This document shows, piece after piece, positions 1-8,160 of a stretch of DNA of 64,000 bases. A program made the translations under genes and the position numbers. The notes under the pieces were generated by a model. That model did not search any database and was not told where the DNA came from. It was given only the letters and a program-made list of their open reading frames with translations. The number at the start of each line of letters is the position of its first letter. Positions within the stretch are counted from its first letter, which is position 1. The stretch comes from Tillus elongatus. Its lineage: Eukaryota; Arthropoda; Insecta; Coleoptera; Cleridae. The stretch lies in NCBI GenBank assembly GCA_964006375.1, contig OZ023262.1:54387366-54451365 (forward strand), in the 5' to 3' direction.

Positions 1-1
1 T

Positions 2-742
2 CGGCTAAAGAAACAGTTAGGTAGCAGGAATACCGATACCCTAAATATTTCAACCAAAGGAGCCCACTTAGACTCATCTCCAGGGAGCCGGAATACTGGC
101 CCCCTAGAAGTGTCGGAAGCAACATCTCAACTAACACCTACAACCGCTACATACTTGGTGGACTTTGGTGGAAGACAAGCTGAAAACAACTTGATATCTG
201 GTACATATGTCTGTAAAGATTTAATATTAAATTTGGCTTGTTGGATATCCAATAGTTTCTATGAAAAGTGCAACCAAATTATTTTTGATTTTTTCGTAAG
301 TGAATTTAATCAAAAATACAAGGATAACCTCAAAGAAATTGAAGTGAAATTAATGGAGATAGATGATGAAGTGCAGCGTATGCGAGAAACAAATGCTAAA
401 ATCACAGAACATTTAGAAGATATATCTCCAAAACCAAGCAACCCTGGAAAACTTTGTGTTTTTGGTTTGCTTTCAAGAAATGAGAAGGATGCTACCTATC
501 CATATCATGCTGTAAGGACTCAGAAGAAAAGTTTTAAAAGAGCTGTCAAGAACTTTAAAAATAAACACCCTGATTCCGAAGTAGTTTTAAACATGTTGTA
601 TGATCCAAATTCTGTAAATCTCTTTAACAGAATAAAGACCGAAGTCGAATACCTCAAGGCGAAGAGAAACGATCTACAGATAGCAGATGTACCTCAGGAG
701 AAGTTTATTCAGGATATTATTGATTTACGACATAAATTGTAA
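2..742 (+). CDS. KilA-N/MSV199-DUF3627-type protein, 5' partial
   Basis: The frame is open from base 2 to the stop at 742, so the protein begins upstream of the window; the GTG at 110 is only an internal codon. The part visible shows the end of a KilA-N/MSV199-like DNA-binding fold (GTYVCKDLILNLACWIS, roughly codons 65-80 of the visible frame), a charged helical linker, then a DUF3627-like C-terminal domain with the motifs YHAVRTQKKS and NSVNLFNRIK. Such proteins occur in large insect DNA viruses and Polinton-like elements as putative DNA-binding regulators; the role here is inferred. The gene converges on the integrase gene with about 110 bp between stops, and AATAAA signals occur near 781 and 800. 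A truncated second copy lies at 3834-4334. Confidence 0.7.
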   Translation, partial: RLKKQLGSRNTDTLNISTKGAHLDSSPGSRNTGPLEVSEATSQLTPTTATYLVDFGGRQAENNLISGTYVCKDLILNLACWISNSFYEKCNQIIFDFFVSEFNQKYKDNLKEIEVKLMEIDDEVQRMRETNAKITEHLEDISPKPSNPGKLCVFGLLSRNEKDATYPYHAVRTQKKSFKRAVKNFKNKHPDSEVVLNMLYDPNSVNLFNRIKTEVEYLKAKRNDLQIADVPQEKFIQDIIDLRHKL

Positions 743-2064
743 TTGTTCACTTAGCTTAATTGTATGTAACCAGATGAAAAAATAAAATAACATTATTTTA
801 ATAAAGACTTTTATTTTATTCTAAGTACATTAATACATTAAATATATAAGCTTATTTAACATCATCTGAATGTATCCAAGAATTATGAGATTTATCGAAA
901 CCCAGCCATTTTACATAGAGCTGCTTGCCTTTCTTCCTCAAGATGCGTTCAAACAGATAGATGTCTGTTTGTTTAGTCGTTTGTAGTTCTTCCTCGTAAA
1001 ACCCTCCACTGATTGGTTTCCCCTGCATATCTTCAAGAAAGTATGTTACTGGATTTGTGAAATGAATACTAACAATCTTGAATAATTCTGTTGACCAGCG
1101 AGGTGTATACCCCTTTTCAAATTGAGCTTTTGCTTTACTTATACGTACAACATCACCCACTTTAAAGTTATTTTTGTTAAACACTTTCAGATTTGAGTAA
1201 ACTTGTTTCAGAATAGCTTTTTCATTTTTCTTGTTAACATCTTGAGGTTTTACACCAGTTGTTCGATGAACAGTAGCGTTGTAAGCAGCAGTGACGTCAG
1301 GTAGTGTATTAATCCACTTGTAGGAACCAATCAAGTTGAAATTTTTATATATCTTCTCTTTTAAGGTACGTATGACTCTTTCCACCATTGCAGCCTTCTT
1401 CACACTATAAGTGCTGTAGTGATTGATGTTATATTTTTTCATTAAGGCGTTAAATTTTGAGTTATAGAACTCGCGACCAAGATCAGACTGGATGTTAGAG
1501 GGCGCTGTACTAGTAGATAAAATATCAGCCATAGCTTTAGTCACCTCTTCAGCAGTTTTAGATTTAAGAGGGCGAGTCCACACATACTTTGAAAAACAAT
1601 TAATAACCACTAAAATATACTTGTAACCAGAGTTTGCTTTGTAGTAGTCTGTAAATTCTGCTAAATCAATCTGCCACAAATCATTTAAACCTTTGATTAT
1701 TGTACGTCTACGTTTAAAATTGATTCTTGCTGGTTTATATAACTCATCAATAATTTGTTTTTTGGTATTAGATGGTTCAACAGTTTTGCGTCTCATGGTG
1801 ATGTTGGATTTAAAAGTATCCACTTATCATGTAAATCTTTTAGTTTGCTGTCTATTTCTCCCAGCTTATTCTTTAGCTTCTTATTCTTTAACACATCAAT
1901 ATCTTTTAAAACTTGAGTAGTTATGTTCTTAGCTAAAATTTTCAATTTATTTTCAAATTCGTTTTTTAAATCTTCCAACTCAGGTTTGTGTACAGCTTCA
2001 AGTAGTATGGCAATGATTCTTTGTTTTACCTCATCTTTGTTCTTCTGATAGTCGTCTATCCATA
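259..2064. repeat. Duplicated module, copy 1
   Basis: This 1.8 kb segment (C-terminal KilA-N/DUF3627 gene, integrase gene, part of the coiled-coil gene) matches 3851-5656 at a constant offset of 3592. I noticed only about three single-base differences, at 1028/4620, 1362/4954 and 1914/5506, so the duplication is recent. It ends exactly at the left inverted repeat of the HUH element. Confidence 0.95.
852..1823 (-). CDS. Polinton retroviral-type integrase, copy 1
   Basis: A 323-residue rve-family integrase with a C-terminal chromodomain, the enzyme that inserts Polintons. Catalytic acidic residues are visible as D53 (LWQIDLAEF), D114 (IQSDLGREF) and E149 (MVERVIRTL); D114 and E149 are 35 positions apart. 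The chromodomain is near residues 290-318 (LYVKWLGFDKSHNSW). The reading frame is intact and starts at ATG 1823, overlapping the end of the upstream coiled-coil ORF by 31 bases, which suggests linked expression. The N-terminal zinc-finger part common to integrases is short or missing. It differs from copy 2 by one residue (L/V near 265). Confidence 0.93.
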   Translation of the reverse strand: MDTFKSNITMRRKTVEPSNTKKQIIDELYKPARINFKRRRTIIKGLNDLWQIDLAEFTDYYKANSGYKYILVVINCFSKYVWTRPLKSKTAEEVTKAMADILSTSTAPSNIQSDLGREFYNSKFNALMKKYNINHYSTYSVKKAAMVERVIRTLKEKIYKNFNLIGSYKWINTLPDVTAAYNATVHRTTGVKPQDVNKKNEKAILKQVYSNLKVFNKNNFKVGDVVRISKAKAQFEKGYTPRWSTELFKIVSIHFTNPVTYFLEDMQGKPISGGFYEEELQTTKQTDIYLFERILRKKGKQLYVKWLGFDKSHNSWIHSDDVK

Positions 2065-2092
2065 GGATCCTGGACACTCCATTTAAATACAT
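1793..2092 (-). pseudogene. Truncated coiled-coil protein fused to HUH-element repeat
   Basis: A 99-residue ORF whose first 10 or so codons (MYLNGVSRIL) come from the inverted repeat of the HUH element. The rest is the C-terminal half of the coiled-coil protein also present at 5505-5900. Its body is Lys/Glu/Leu-rich and helical, ending LNPTSP just inside the integrase start. In this copy the C-terminal half lacks the nonsense change seen in copy 2, but the native N-terminus has been replaced. Expression is unknown; the repeat happens to supply an in-frame ATG. Confidence 0.75.
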
Positions 2093-2263
2093 GTAAATTT
2101 TGTAGTCTACTATGGACAGTCATGCAAATAGATTGAATTATTTTGCGGGGAGTCAGGTATGGACAAGGTGTTATTAATAATAAAAACAGTGGTAAAATAT
2201 AAAAATATAATATATTTACTCAAGTGTACACTACAGCAAGTTAACTAATTTCAAAATTGTCTC
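2065..2263. repeat. Left terminal inverted repeat of HUH element
   Basis: About 199 bp, inverted relative to 3597-3851 and nearly identical where aligned. The repeat reaches into the gene and covers its stop codon and last ten or so codons. It also carries an outward-facing ATG that opens into the flanking coiled-coil frame. Confidence 0.9.
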
Positions 2264-3049
2264 CCTTTGCAATTCTGCTTTTTTATTTAGACCCAGCTCC
2301 ATTAACTGTTTGATCAGCTGTTTCTTTTGAACTTGTTTTTCTCTGTACGCCTTTCTGATTGCAATTCCCTTTTCTGTTTGGTAAAACAGTCTTCTCTTTT
2401 CATTAGCTTCCTGTCTTCTACGAATACCCGAAGCTCCTCTGGTGCACTGGCAAGTCTCTTTATTGTGCAACTCGTTCACTGATGCGTAAACTAATACGTT
2501 TTTAACTCCTTTTGATGCTAAACATGATATTTCATCTCTTACAGAAGCACACATTTTTCCTCTGCCATGCAGCCAAGAATCACAGTACACTCGCCTAGAA
2601 TAGTGCGAATGCGGCGTTCCACGAAGACCATCGCCATCTCTTTGAAGGGGTTTCTGCCCATCTGCACAAGCAATATACCTTAATACTCCAACAGCATGAT
2701 CTAGACAGATTATTTTCTTGAAAGTTGTTTTAGGATGCAAACGTCGCCCTACACGTTGAAGCTTCTTTTTAAATCCCTGAACCGTAGACCCATTTGTAAA
2801 ATGTATCAAAGCGTGCATATGTTCATGCGCCACACTTCCATCATCTGCTTCTAGATGACATCGACAAATTGAATACCACTTAATATTTGGTACACAAACT
2901 AACAAATTAAAATCTTGTTCATTTAACAGAAGATGAAACCACTGCGTAACACACACTTCGTAATCTTTGGCCATCTCTTGTGGTGAAATCGCCTTAATGT
3001 CATTAACATTTAGTAAACTCAGATAATCAGCTTTTGATATGGAAGCCAT
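2231..3049 (-). CDS. Parvo/bidna-type HUH endonuclease-like Rep protein
   Basis: An intact 272-residue ORF. The likely HUH metal-binding motif is HEHMHALIHF at residues 75-84. About 45 residues later comes a candidate catalytic tyrosine, Y125, in LRYIACADGQKP. A hydrophobic strand (FNLLVCV, 47-53) stands where motif I would be. Order and spacing match the nuclease domain of parvovirus-like Rep/NS1 proteins, which nick DNA at hairpin or iteron origins. There is no Walker A/B, so the SF3 helicase of viral Rep proteins is missing. The C-terminus is Lys/Arg-rich and probably helical (about 205-265). A Cys/His cluster around 195-203 (HNKETCQC) may bind metal. The assignment rests on motif reading only; another nuclease or a DNA-binding protein remains possible. 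Confidence 0.6.
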   Translation of the reverse strand: MASISKADYLSLLNVNDIKAISPQEMAKDYEVCVTQWFHLLLNEQDFNLLVCVPNIKWYSICRCHLEADDGSVAHEHMHALIHFTNGSTVQGFKKKLQRVGRRLHPKTTFKKIICLDHAVGVLRYIACADGQKPLQRDGDGLRGTPHSHYSRRVYCDSWLHGRGKMCASVRDEISCLASKGVKNVLVYASVNELHNKETCQCTRGASGIRRRQEANEKRRLFYQTEKGIAIRKAYREKQVQKKQLIKQLMELGLNKKAELQRETILKLVNLL

Positions 3050-3159
3050 CTTGTGAGAACGATGTGAACAGAATGAATGTCCAGAGAATACTAGCCGTGT
3101 ACACCTAGACTATTCCATTATATGGTGCATCTTTAATGATCGCATACTGTCGTCAAACA

Positions 3160-3530
3160 TCGGTGCTGTTCAGATCCGACAAAACATCGGTGTTGTTCGG
3201 ATCAGACAAACGACCAGTCAACCAACCAAGACAGACAGCTGTCTAGCCGGACAGACAGCTGTCTACCAGCTGTCTAACAGCTGTCTAACAGTACAACGTT
3301 CATCTAGCGAACTCTAAAAGAAAAAAAACTAAGTCAACCACAGGAAATGAAATAACGTTCATCTGTCACGGGCTATCTCGGAAAACTAGGTCACTAACCG
3401 GAAACGAGAGCTGTCGACAAGCTCAAACACGTATAATGATGATGATGTCATCCTACCAGATATGACAACTGCCAACAGCTGTATTCTAGACAAGCTCAAA
3501 CACGAATGCTGGGATGATGTCATCCTACGG
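3160..3530. promoter_or_regulatory. Repeat-rich upstream region, candidate promoter or Rep-binding origin
   Basis: It lies upstream of the HUH gene. It holds two copies of an ACATCGGTG-TGTTC motif (near 3158 and 3185), a run of palindromic AGACAGCTGTCT and related CAGCTGTCT units (about 3228-3292), and two copies of GACAAGCTCAAACACG followed by GATGATGTCATCCTAC (about 3417-3455 and 3489-3528). Direct repeats of this kind resemble iterons. The AGACAGCTGT unit recurs at 7095-7175 in the Polinton proper. Confidence 0.5.
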
Positions 3531-3596
3531 AAATAACACCCAGATTACATTCCAAGGTCACAAACACCAACTGACAGATCTCATTTTACTGTAAAG

Positions 3597-3851
3597 ACAG
3601 ACAATTTTCAAATTAGTTAACTTGCTGTAGTGTACACTTGAGTAAATATATTATATTTTTATATTTTACCACTGTTTTTATTATTAATAACACCTTGTCC
3701 ATACCTGACTCCCCGCAAAATAATTCAATCTATTTGCATTTAAACACCGTTATAATTATGTCCAGGGTTGACTTAAATGTCCAGAGGTAGACTTGACTGT
3801 CCATAGTAGACTACAAAATTTACATGTATTTAAATGGAGTGTCCAGGATCC
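3597..3851. repeat. Right terminal inverted repeat of HUH element
   Basis: The inverted partner of 2065-2263. It carries an extra stretch of about 56 bp near 3738-3795 that contains several short GTCCAG/GTCCA motifs. An ATG at 3834 inside the repeat opens outward into the truncated KilA-N/DUF3627 frame. Confidence 0.9.
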
Positions 3852-4334
3852 TATGAAAAGTGCAACCAAATTATTTTTGATTTTTTCGTAAGTGAATTTA
3901 ATCAAAAATACAAGGATAACCTCAAAGAAATTGAAGTGAAATTAATGGAGATAGATGATGAAGTGCAGCGTATGCGAGAAACAAATGCTAAAATCACAGA
4001 ACATTTAGAAGATATATCTCCAAAACCAAGCAACCCTGGAAAACTTTGTGTTTTTGGTTTGCTTTCAAGAAATGAGAAGGATGCTACCTATCCATATCAT
4101 GCTGTAAGGACTCAGAAGAAAAGTTTTAAAAGAGCTGTCAAGAACTTTAAAAATAAACACCCTGATTCCGAAGTAGTTTTAAACATGTTGTATGATCCAA
4201 ATTCTGTAAATCTCTTTAACAGAATAAAGACCGAAGTCGAATACCTCAAGGCGAAGAGAAACGATCTACAGATAGCAGATGTACCTCAGGAGAAGTTTAT
4301 TCAGGATATTATTGATTTACGACATAAATTGTAA
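3834..4334 (+). pseudogene. 5'-truncated KilA-N/DUF3627-type gene
   Basis: A 166-residue frame. The first six residues (MECPGS) come from the right inverted repeat of the HUH element; from YEKCNQ on it is identical to the C-terminal part of the gene at 2-742. The KilA-N-like DNA-binding region is lost, but the coiled linker and DUF3627-like domain are intact. It may be an expressed fragment, though nothing in the sequence shows it. Confidence 0.8.
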
Positions 4335-5656
4335 TTGTTCACTTAGCTTAATTGTATGTAACCAGATGAAAAAATAAAATAACATTATTTTAATAAAGAC
4401 TTTTATTTTATTCTAAGTACATTAATACATTAAATATATAAGCTTATTTAACATCATCTGAATGTATCCAAGAATTATGAGATTTATCGAAACCCAGCCA
4501 TTTTACATAGAGCTGCTTGCCTTTCTTCCTCAAGATGCGTTCAAACAGATAGATGTCTGTTTGTTTAGTCGTTTGTAGTTCTTCCTCGTAAAACCCTCCA
4601 CTGATTGGTTTCCCCTGCATATCTTCAACAAAGTATGTTACTGGATTTGTGAAATGAATACTAACAATCTTGAATAATTCTGTTGACCAGCGAGGTGTAT
4701 ACCCCTTTTCAAATTGAGCTTTTGCTTTACTTATACGTACAACATCACCCACTTTAAAGTTATTTTTGTTAAACACTTTCAGATTTGAGTAAACTTGTTT
4801 CAGAATAGCTTTTTCATTTTTCTTGTTAACATCTTGAGGTTTTACACCAGTTGTTCGATGAACAGTAGCGTTGTAAGCAGCAGTGACGTCAGGTAGTGTA
4901 TTAATCCACTTGTAGGAACCAATCAAGTTGAAATTTTTATATATCTTCTCTTTCAAGGTACGTATGACTCTTTCCACCATTGCAGCCTTCTTCACACTAT
5001 AAGTGCTGTAGTGATTGATGTTATATTTTTTCATTAAGGCGTTAAATTTTGAGTTATAGAACTCGCGACCAAGATCAGACTGGATGTTAGAGGGCGCTGT
5101 ACTAGTAGATAAAATATCAGCCATAGCTTTAGTCACCTCTTCAGCAGTTTTAGATTTAAGAGGGCGAGTCCACACATACTTTGAAAAACAATTAATAACC
5201 ACTAAAATATACTTGTAACCAGAGTTTGCTTTGTAGTAGTCTGTAAATTCTGCTAAATCAATCTGCCACAAATCATTTAAACCTTTGATTATTGTACGTC
5301 TACGTTTAAAATTGATTCTTGCTGGTTTATATAACTCATCAATAATTTGTTTTTTGGTATTAGATGGTTCAACAGTTTTGCGTCTCATGGTGATGTTGGA
5401 TTTAAAAGTATCCACTTATCATGTAAATCTTTTAGTTTGCTGTCTATTTCTCCCAGCTTATTCTTTAGCTTCTTATTCTTTAACACATCAATATCTTTTA
5501 AAACTTAAGTAGTTATGTTCTTAGCTAAAATTTTCAATTTATTTTCAAATTCGTTTTTTAAATCTTCCAACTCAGGTTTGTGTACAGCTTCAAGTAGTAT
5601 GGCAATGATTCTTTGTTTTACCTCATCTTTGTTCTTCTGATAGTCGTCTATCCATA
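3851..5656. repeat. Duplicated module, copy 2
   Basis: Copy 2 of the module at 259-2064. It starts abruptly inside the KilA-N/DUF3627 gene next to the right inverted repeat of the HUH element. Past 5656 it continues into the rest of the coiled-coil gene, which copy 1 lacks. This copy therefore joins the main body of the Polinton. Confidence 0.95.
4444..5415 (-). CDS. Polinton integrase, copy 2
   Basis: A 323-residue integrase, nearly identical to 852-1823, with the same D53, D114, E149 triad and C-terminal chromodomain. This is the copy connected to the rest of the Polinton. The coiled-coil gene upstream originally overlapped its start by 31 bases, like copy 1. With both frames intact the Polinton has two potentially functional integrase genes. 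Confidence 0.93.
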   Translation of the reverse strand: MDTFKSNITMRRKTVEPSNTKKQIIDELYKPARINFKRRRTIIKGLNDLWQIDLAEFTDYYKANSGYKYILVVINCFSKYVWTRPLKSKTAEEVTKAMADILSTSTAPSNIQSDLGREFYNSKFNALMKKYNINHYSTYSVKKAAMVERVIRTLKEKIYKNFNLIGSYKWINTLPDVTAAYNATVHRTTGVKPQDVNKKNEKAILKQVYSNLKVFNKNNFKVGDVVRISKAKAQFEKGYTPRWSTELFKIVSIHFTNPVTYFVEDMQGKPISGGFYEEELQTTKQTDIYLFERILRKKGKQLYVKWLGFDKSHNSWIHSDDVK

Positions 5657-5900
5657 CATCAACAAATTTTTTATTTACACCATCTGTTGCATCGACTGGA
5701 TCAGCGATGTTACACAATCTATGGCTTTGCAAATCAAAATCACCACTATCAGTTCTTGGGAAAATCTCTCTTTCAATAATTTTAAACTTAGAACCTTTAT
5801 TGGATTGGGAACGTCCGAACTTATCGATAGACATTTTTATACTAAGCACTAAGGTAGGTATATCTGTGATATATGTAGGTATATTAGGCGATAACACCAA
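5505..5900 (-). pseudogene. Coiled-coil structural protein with premature stop
   Basis: A 131-residue ORF that ends early: a CAA codon (Gln, intact in copy 1) reads TAA at about 5506-5508. Without that change the frame would run on to about 5385. The N-terminal part contains LCNIADPVDATDGVNKKFVD, a motif shared with many phage tail-fibre/structural proteins. The C-terminal part is a Lys/Glu-rich coiled coil. The start overlaps the end of the 344-residue gene by 17 bases. A virion structural role is an inference from the motif and position. Confidence 0.65.
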
Positions 5901-6918
5901 CCTCCTTCAGTTCTTCAATGATTGACTGAATTTCATTGTTATGAGCATTATTACCAGCAGCTTGGGAAGCTACTAAAAGTCTAAGTCTATCAACCAACTC
6001 ATTTATGTCATCCCAATAGACATATTCTATTTGTTTGTTATTTTGTAGCATATAGTTGTTAGTGTTGCTGCTTACATTCTGAGCTCTAGGTTCAGTTTTT
6101 TGTTCTGCGTTATGATGTGTGTCGTAACCAAAACCTTGAGGAGTTGAGGATCTTCGTCCTCTTGGGTTTATAACTGGTTTTATTAGAGTCAGATACTTTT
6201 CCGAGGAACAACCCTTGGTTCGTGCGTTGGGATCGTAGTTCATTTTATGAACACTAGTTGCTTCTAGAATATCTCTATAGTGTTGAAGATCGTCATAGGT
6301 ATACCCTCTAGGTGTTTTCATAAATATCAATTCTAGCAGACCTTGTGTTTGCGGATATCTCCTTTGACCTAGTCGAATGTCATTATCAGTAAAGTCCAAG
6401 TGTTTATTGCCAAGACTCCAACTACCAGTATCTTTAGCGTAGCGAGCACCATACGTTTGATCAATAGTAGCAAGCCTCGGTGGTTCAGTAAAATACTTGT
6501 CTACATAATATCGAACTCGTTCAGGATATTGCTCCAAAAATTCTTGATATGCTGGGTTGTTTGTGACAGTTTGTAGATCTGCCTCAAGCTCTTCAAATGT
6601 TGGGATATCCTCATCAAAACTTGTCTCTACTTCTGGTTCGGCTTCAAAAACTTCATGGTCTTTAAGGAACTCAACTTTGGGTTTCTTTTCTGGTACCGCT
6701 TCTTCTTTGATTTGTTCAACCGTTGGCTGCAGTTTAAGCGTTGATGTATTTTTAGATATTTCACTCAGTGGGTCAACAAGTGGTTTATATAAACGCTGCA
6801 GGGCTTCATCATTCTCAGCTCTACCAAGCTTAAGCATTAAATGTTTTTTTCGAATGTTTTCAGCAAGTTGTAAAATCTTTTTCTTAATTTTTCTCTCTTG
6901 TTTACCCATCACCTCCAT
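5884..6918 (-). CDS. Polinton protein of unassigned function, 344 residues
   Basis: An intact frame from ATG 6918. Residues 1-35 are strongly basic (KQERKIKKKILQLAENIRKK), followed by a Glu-rich stretch (about 65-120). The centre contains YGARYAKDTGSWSLGNK and a TPRGYTYDDLQHY segment; the C-terminus is helical (about 300-340). This order (basic N-terminus, acidic linker, conserved centre) recurs in Polinton proteins encoded beside the integrase; no enzymatic motif is visible. It overlaps the coiled-coil gene by 17 bases. Its upstream region is the repeat array at 7020-7345. Function is unknown to me. Confidence 0.7.
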   Translation of the reverse strand: MEVMGKQERKIKKKILQLAENIRKKHLMLKLGRAENDEALQRLYKPLVDPLSEISKNTSTLKLQPTVEQIKEEAVPEKKPKVEFLKDHEVFEAEPEVETSFDEDIPTFEELEADLQTVTNNPAYQEFLEQYPERVRYYVDKYFTEPPRLATIDQTYGARYAKDTGSWSLGNKHLDFTDNDIRLGQRRYPQTQGLLELIFMKTPRGYTYDDLQHYRDILEATSVHKMNYDPNARTKGCSSEKYLTLIKPVINPRGRRSSTPQGFGYDTHHNAEQKTEPRAQNVSSNTNNYMLQNNKQIEYVYWDDINELVDRLRLLVASQAAGNNAHNNEIQSIIEELKEVGVIA

Positions 6919-7019
6919 CTTGCTAAAGTTATTTGTTTCGTGTTAAGAGATGCAAACAGTTCGGTGGTTTAAGGTGTACTAGCTTTGAATTGGTTGTATG
7001 TCTGCCTATCTAGTGTTAG

Positions 7020-7345
7020 GTATCTAACACAACAGGTAGACCCGGTTGTTAGACAGGTTGTTAGACAGGTTGTTAGACAGGTTGTTAGACAGGTTGTTAG
7101 ACAGCTGTATTAGACAGCTGTGTTAGACAGCTGTATTAGACAGCTGTGTTAGACAGCTGTCTTAGACAGCTGTGTTAGACAGGTTGTTTTAGACAAGTTG
7201 TTTTGGACAAGTTGTTTTAGACAGGTTGTTTTAGACAGGTTGTTTTAGACAGGTTGTTTTAGACAGGTTGTTTTAGACAGGTTGTTTTAGACAGGTTGTT
7301 TTAGACAGGTTGTTTTAGACAGGTTGTCTGTCTTGTTAGCTGGTT
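7020..7345. repeat. AGACAGCTGT / ACAGGTTGTTTTAG minisatellite
   Basis: There are three blocks: about five units of GTTAGACAGGTT (7047-7095), about six units of AGACAGCTGTRTT (7095-7175), and about eleven 14 bp units of ACAGGTTGTTTTAG (7175-7325). The array fills the gap between the ATPase stop and the start of the 344-residue gene. Related units occur upstream of the HUH gene. Confidence 0.9.
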
Positions 7346-7390
7346 GGTTGTCCTGCTAGACATCTCTTTGTTGTTGTTGGTTGTAGACCA

Positions 7391-8134
7391 TTAGATTAAT
7401 ATGTAGCTATCGAATCCTTTTCTATATCTCCCTCTGTGGACTTCGTTTTCTTTTACAATCACCAACACACCATACTTATTACCATTCCAGCATTGACAAC
7501 ATATATTTTTAAATTGTTTAAAGTCCATATCAGTGGTCACATGATCGTCATAGATGTGTTTTAAGTTCGTTTCATCTTGTTTAAAGAGAATCAAAACGTT
7601 AGCGTTATCACGTATCAGATGTTTGGGTATTCGAGTATATGTTTGACAGAGATAGAATGAATCAATATTCTTATGTCTCCCCATACTAAAGTATGCTCTC
7701 ATTTTATCTTGTTTGTCACAAGCCACATCATCGAATATAAACACCGAGTTCTCCTGGGCTTCTGCTGGATCTAATATTTCATCGTTTTCACTATATGGAT
7801 AATAACCAACACTTTTTGTAGCATCCAACACCCTTTGTAACATCTTATATTTAGGTTGATACAGAGACTTTGAATACACATACACGTTATCAAACTTTAA
7901 ACCGTTCGGTTCAAACAATAAACTTAACATAACATTTGTTTTACCACACCCACTAGGACCACATATGATACCTCTAACTGTGTTTGGGAAGAGAGGACCA
8001 TGCCTTAGTTGTTGTTCTGCTGTATCAACAACATCGTCTATATTTGTAATAGGTAAGACAGAAGCGTGTTTGATGGTGTGCATCTTGACTGGAACTAAAC
8101 TATATTTTTCGAGTATGTATATAAATATAGACAT
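7391..8134 (-). CDS. FtsK/HerA-type DNA-packaging ATPase
   Basis: A 247-residue P-loop ATPase. Walker A is GPSGCGKT (about residues 59-66); Walker B is SVFIFDDV (about 129-136). The sequence between and after follows the Polinton/adenovirus-like genome-packaging ATPases, which pump DNA into the capsid. The upstream ATG at 8134 gives 16 extra residues; the second Met (8086, MHTIKHASV) is an equally good start. It is transcribed away from the capsid genes, and only about 26 bp separate the two starts at 8134 and 8161. Confidence 0.92.
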   Translation of the reverse strand: MSIFIYILEKYSLVPVKMHTIKHASVLPITNIDDVVDTAEQQLRHGPLFPNTVRGIICGPSGCGKTNVMLSLLFEPNGLKFDNVYVYSKSLYQPKYKMLQRVLDATKSVGYYPYSENDEILDPAEAQENSVFIFDDVACDKQDKMRAYFSMGRHKNIDSFYLCQTYTRIPKHLIRDNANVLILFKQDETNLKHIYDDHVTTDMDFKQFKNICCQCWNGNKYGVLVIVKENEVHRGRYRKGFDSYILI

Positions 8135-8160
8135 GTAAGCGGATCACACAGTTAGTATCA

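Larger units (their letters stand above)
2065..3851. mobile_element. Nested 1.79 kb element with HUH-type endonuclease gene
   Basis: The element is bounded by inverted repeats starting GGATCCTGGACACTCC and is flanked by TA at 2063-2064 and at 3852-3853. It contains one gene (2231-3049, minus) and a repeat-rich region (about 3160-3540) between the gene's ATG and the right repeat. The left flank is the coiled-coil gene and the right flank is the KilA-N/DUF3627 gene, so it is not a simple insertion into one site. It occupies the junction of a tandem duplication. I do not recognise the element as a named family. Confidence 0.85.

Noticed and set aside
1693..1920. Plus-strand 75-residue frame inside the integrase/coiled-coil genes
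   Set aside because: Shadow of the minus-strand genes; no motif.
2231..3049. HUH protein as an endogenous parvovirus copy
   Set aside because: No helicase, no capsid gene and TA-flanked inverted repeats around a single gene fit a transposon better, although viral ancestry is possible.
6557..6946. 129-residue plus-strand frame
   Set aside because: Opposite strand of the 344-residue gene, Ser-rich by chance.
7020..7345. CRISPR array
   Set aside because: Units are 10-14 bp with no spacers of constant length; this is a minisatellite in a eukaryotic element.
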